In this document: piece after piece, positions 13,266 through 14,680 of the stretch | How positions within the stretch are numbered: the stretch's first letter is position 1 | How the letters are laid out: each line of letters starts with the position of its first letter | Origin: Siminovitchia sp047228825 | GTDB lineage: Bacteria; Bacillota; Bacilli; Bacillales; Bacillaceae_C | NCBI RefSeq assembly: GCF_047228825.1 | Contig: NZ_JBFEGN010000085.1 | Coordinates: 1 to 14,680, forward strand | Length of the DNA: 14,680 nucleotides | Direction: 5' to 3' | Made by a program: the position numbers and the translations under genes | Notes under the pieces: generated by a model | What the model was told of the DNA's origin: nothing | Seen by the model: only the letters and a program-made list of their open reading frames with translations | Databases searched by the model: none

Positions 13266-14536
13266 ATGTTTTCTTTACGGGCGGTATGGCTTTTCTCCTC
13301 CTCATTGGGCTTCCGGTCGCTTTTGCGTTGGGGCTGCTGTCGGTTATCGGACTTTATCTGTTTAATGGGGGAACATTTGCATTTAACCAGGTTCCGATCG
13401 TATCGTATGATGCTCTCGACGACTTTTCACTCACAGCTTTGCCGATGTATGTATTAATGAGCCAGGTACTGCTGGTCAGCGGCGTCGGCAGGGATATGTA
13501 TGAAATGGCGAGCAGATGGTTTCGGCATTTTCCTGGAGGGCTTGCGATTGCAACGATTTTTTGCTGCACGATCTTTTCCGCTATATCCGGATCCAGTGTT
13601 GCTACTGCCGTAACGGTTGGAGCGGTCGCTATTCCTGAAATGGTGAAACGCGGCTATGAACGGAGGCAAGTACTCGGTTTATTGGCAGGAGCCGGAACAC
13701 TTGGAATTTTGATACCACCCAGCATCCCGATGATCATTTACGGCTCTGTTACAGGTGAATCTGTCGGTAAATTATTTATAGCCGGAGTCGTTCCAGGGAT
13801 TGTTCTTTCCCTTGTTTTTATGCTTTATGCGGCATACTTGGGCAGACATATGAAAGATGAGCCGGCCACATGGAAAGAGAGAATGGAATCAACCCGTGTT
13901 GCAGGTTGGGGACTGCTGATGCCACTTATTATTATCGGCGGTATTTATTCAGGCATTTTTACACCAACGGAGGCTGCAGCGGTTGGTGTCGTACTCAGTT
14001 TTTTAATTGCGGCATTGGTATATAAAAATTTAACCTTTCATAACTTAAAAATGATTCTTTTGGGAACCGTGAAGACGACCGCGATGATTCTGTTTATTAT
14101 GGTTGGGGCAATGCTTTTGGGTTACATCATGACGATATTGCAGATCCCGCAAACGGTTGTCAATTATGCAACCTCCCTGGATATATCACGATGGGTCATC
14201 TTTATCATGATCAATATTGTGCTGCTGATTCTCGGGATGTTTTTGGAAACGGTCTCCATTCTCGTCATTACACTTCCCATTCTTTATCCGATTATTACCA
14301 TGCTTGGCTTTGATCCGATCTGGTTTGCGATCATCATGGTCATCAACATGGAACTGGCACTTATTTCCCCTCCTGTGGGAATGAATTTATTTGTGTTAAA
14401 GGGATTGGACAGAAGAAACACGATAAGCGAGATTGTCAGGGGAGTCATCCCATACGCATTATTTATGCTGGTCTTTATTGTTGTACTGGCGTTCTTCCCC
14501 GAGATTGCCACGTTCATGGTGAAGGATGTTGAATAA
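13262..14536 (+). CDS. dctM: TRAP transporter large membrane subunit DctM
   Basis: A 424-residue, very hydrophobic transporter subunit, the usual length for DctM. It shows about 11-12 membrane segments and hallmark stretches: LTALPMYVLMSQVLL, GGLAIATIFCCTIFSAISGSSVATAVTVG, AGAGTLGILIPPSIPMIIYG, GIFTPTEAAAVGV and NMELALISPPVGMNLFVLKG. The paired GSS/PPS and PTEAA/SPPVGMN hairpins form the elevator transport site. Its ATG sits inside the DctQ stop. No strong terminator is seen after it, so transcription may continue into the next gene. Confidence 0.94.
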   Translation: MNVFFTGGMAFLLLIGLPVAFALGLLSVIGLYLFNGGTFAFNQVPIVSYDALDDFSLTALPMYVLMSQVLLVSGVGRDMYEMASRWFRHFPGGLAIATIFCCTIFSAISGSSVATAVTVGAVAIPEMVKRGYERRQVLGLLAGAGTLGILIPPSIPMIIYGSVTGESVGKLFIAGVVPGIVLSLVFMLYAAYLGRHMKDEPATWKERMESTRVAGWGLLMPLIIIGGIYSGIFTPTEAAAVGVVLSFLIAALVYKNLTFHNLKMILLGTVKTTAMILFIMVGAMLLGYIMTILQIPQTVVNYATSLDISRWVIFIMINIVLLILGMFLETVSILVITLPILYPIITMLGFDPIWFAIIMVINMELALISPPVGMNLFVLKGLDRRNTISEIVRGVIPYALFMLVFIVVLAFFPEIATFMVKDVE

Positions 14537-14602
14537 TTTGGTTCGCTCTTTTAAGCGCAGCTTTGAGGAGTAAAAATTCTTCGAGATAATTCACTTATTT
14601 TA

Positions 14603-14649
14603 CCCCCCCCAAATTTTGATAAATATGGGATAATTTAACTGTATTTATC
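14603..14649 (+). promoter_or_regulatory. C8 tract, extended -10 and inverted repeat before the last gene
   Basis: A run of eight C (14603-14610) is followed by TGGGATAAT (14626-14634), an extended -10 box. GATAAATA (14618-14625) and TATTTATC (14642-14649) form an 8-16-8 inverted repeat around it, a possible operator. Confidence 0.4.
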
Positions 14650-14670
14650 ATGATTTAGGGGGATTTATGG

Positions 14671-14680
14671 ATGATTACAA
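14671..14680 (+). CDS. start of a further gene, cut by the window end
   Basis: AGGGGG (14657-14662) is followed by ATG at 14667 and, in another frame, ATG at 14671. The second has the better spacing of eight bases. Only three codons are visible, so no product can be named; a catabolic gene for the TRAP substrate would fit the context. Confidence 0.4.

Noticed and set aside
1..14680. CRISPR arrays, tRNA, rRNA and insertion sequences
   Set aside because: No regularly spaced repeats, no tRNA or rRNA signatures and no transposase-like protein were seen on either strand.

Overview
The window looks like a low-to-mid GC Bacillaceae chromosome. The reasons are AGGAGG-type ribosome binding sites, Gram-positive lipobox signal peptides (LAAC), a YqeB-like membrane protein, a PadR/HAAS/DUF4173 cluster and an AgrC/AgrA-style two-component system. 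Genus cannot be fixed from the sequence alone. All identifications are made by reading the proteins; no database was searched.

Region 1 (about 1-2640, + strand): a PadR repressor overlaps a HAAS-domain (DUF1700-like) membrane protein, followed by a large DUF4173-type membrane protein. A near-identical 16-base motif (15/16) lies in the promoter region of padR and again before the DUF4173 gene, which points to one autoregulated PadR regulon. Region 2 (about 2640-3340): a GC-rich, hairpin-rich, non-coding element with degenerate internal copies. Its ends resemble dispersed Bacillaceae intergenic repeats. A short ORF of doubtful status follows it.

Region 3 (3347-6559, + strand): a compact four-gene operon of LytTR response regulator, AgrC-like histidine kinase, YhfC-type intramembrane glutamic protease and small secreted lipoprotein. 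No agrB or obvious agrD is present. It ends in a strong terminator, followed by two identical 16-base palindromic units. This is the best candidate for an undescribed system: a peptide- or envelope-sensing circuit with its own membrane protease.

Region 4 (6711-9378, - strand): a small membrane-anchored protein, a hotdog thioesterase, a YqeB-like protein and a TetR repressor with a textbook promoter and an operator-like palindrome at its start site.

Region 5 (9731-14536, + strand): a GntR/FCD regulator, a family III CoA-transferase and a complete TRAP transporter (DctP, DctQ, DctM) in one direction. This reads as a regulated uptake-and-activation unit for an unknown carboxylate: DctP captures it, DctQM import it, the CoA-transferase activates it and the GntR protein probably senses it. 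The GntR gene has no canonical start codon behind its ribosome binding site. A further gene begins in the last few bases.
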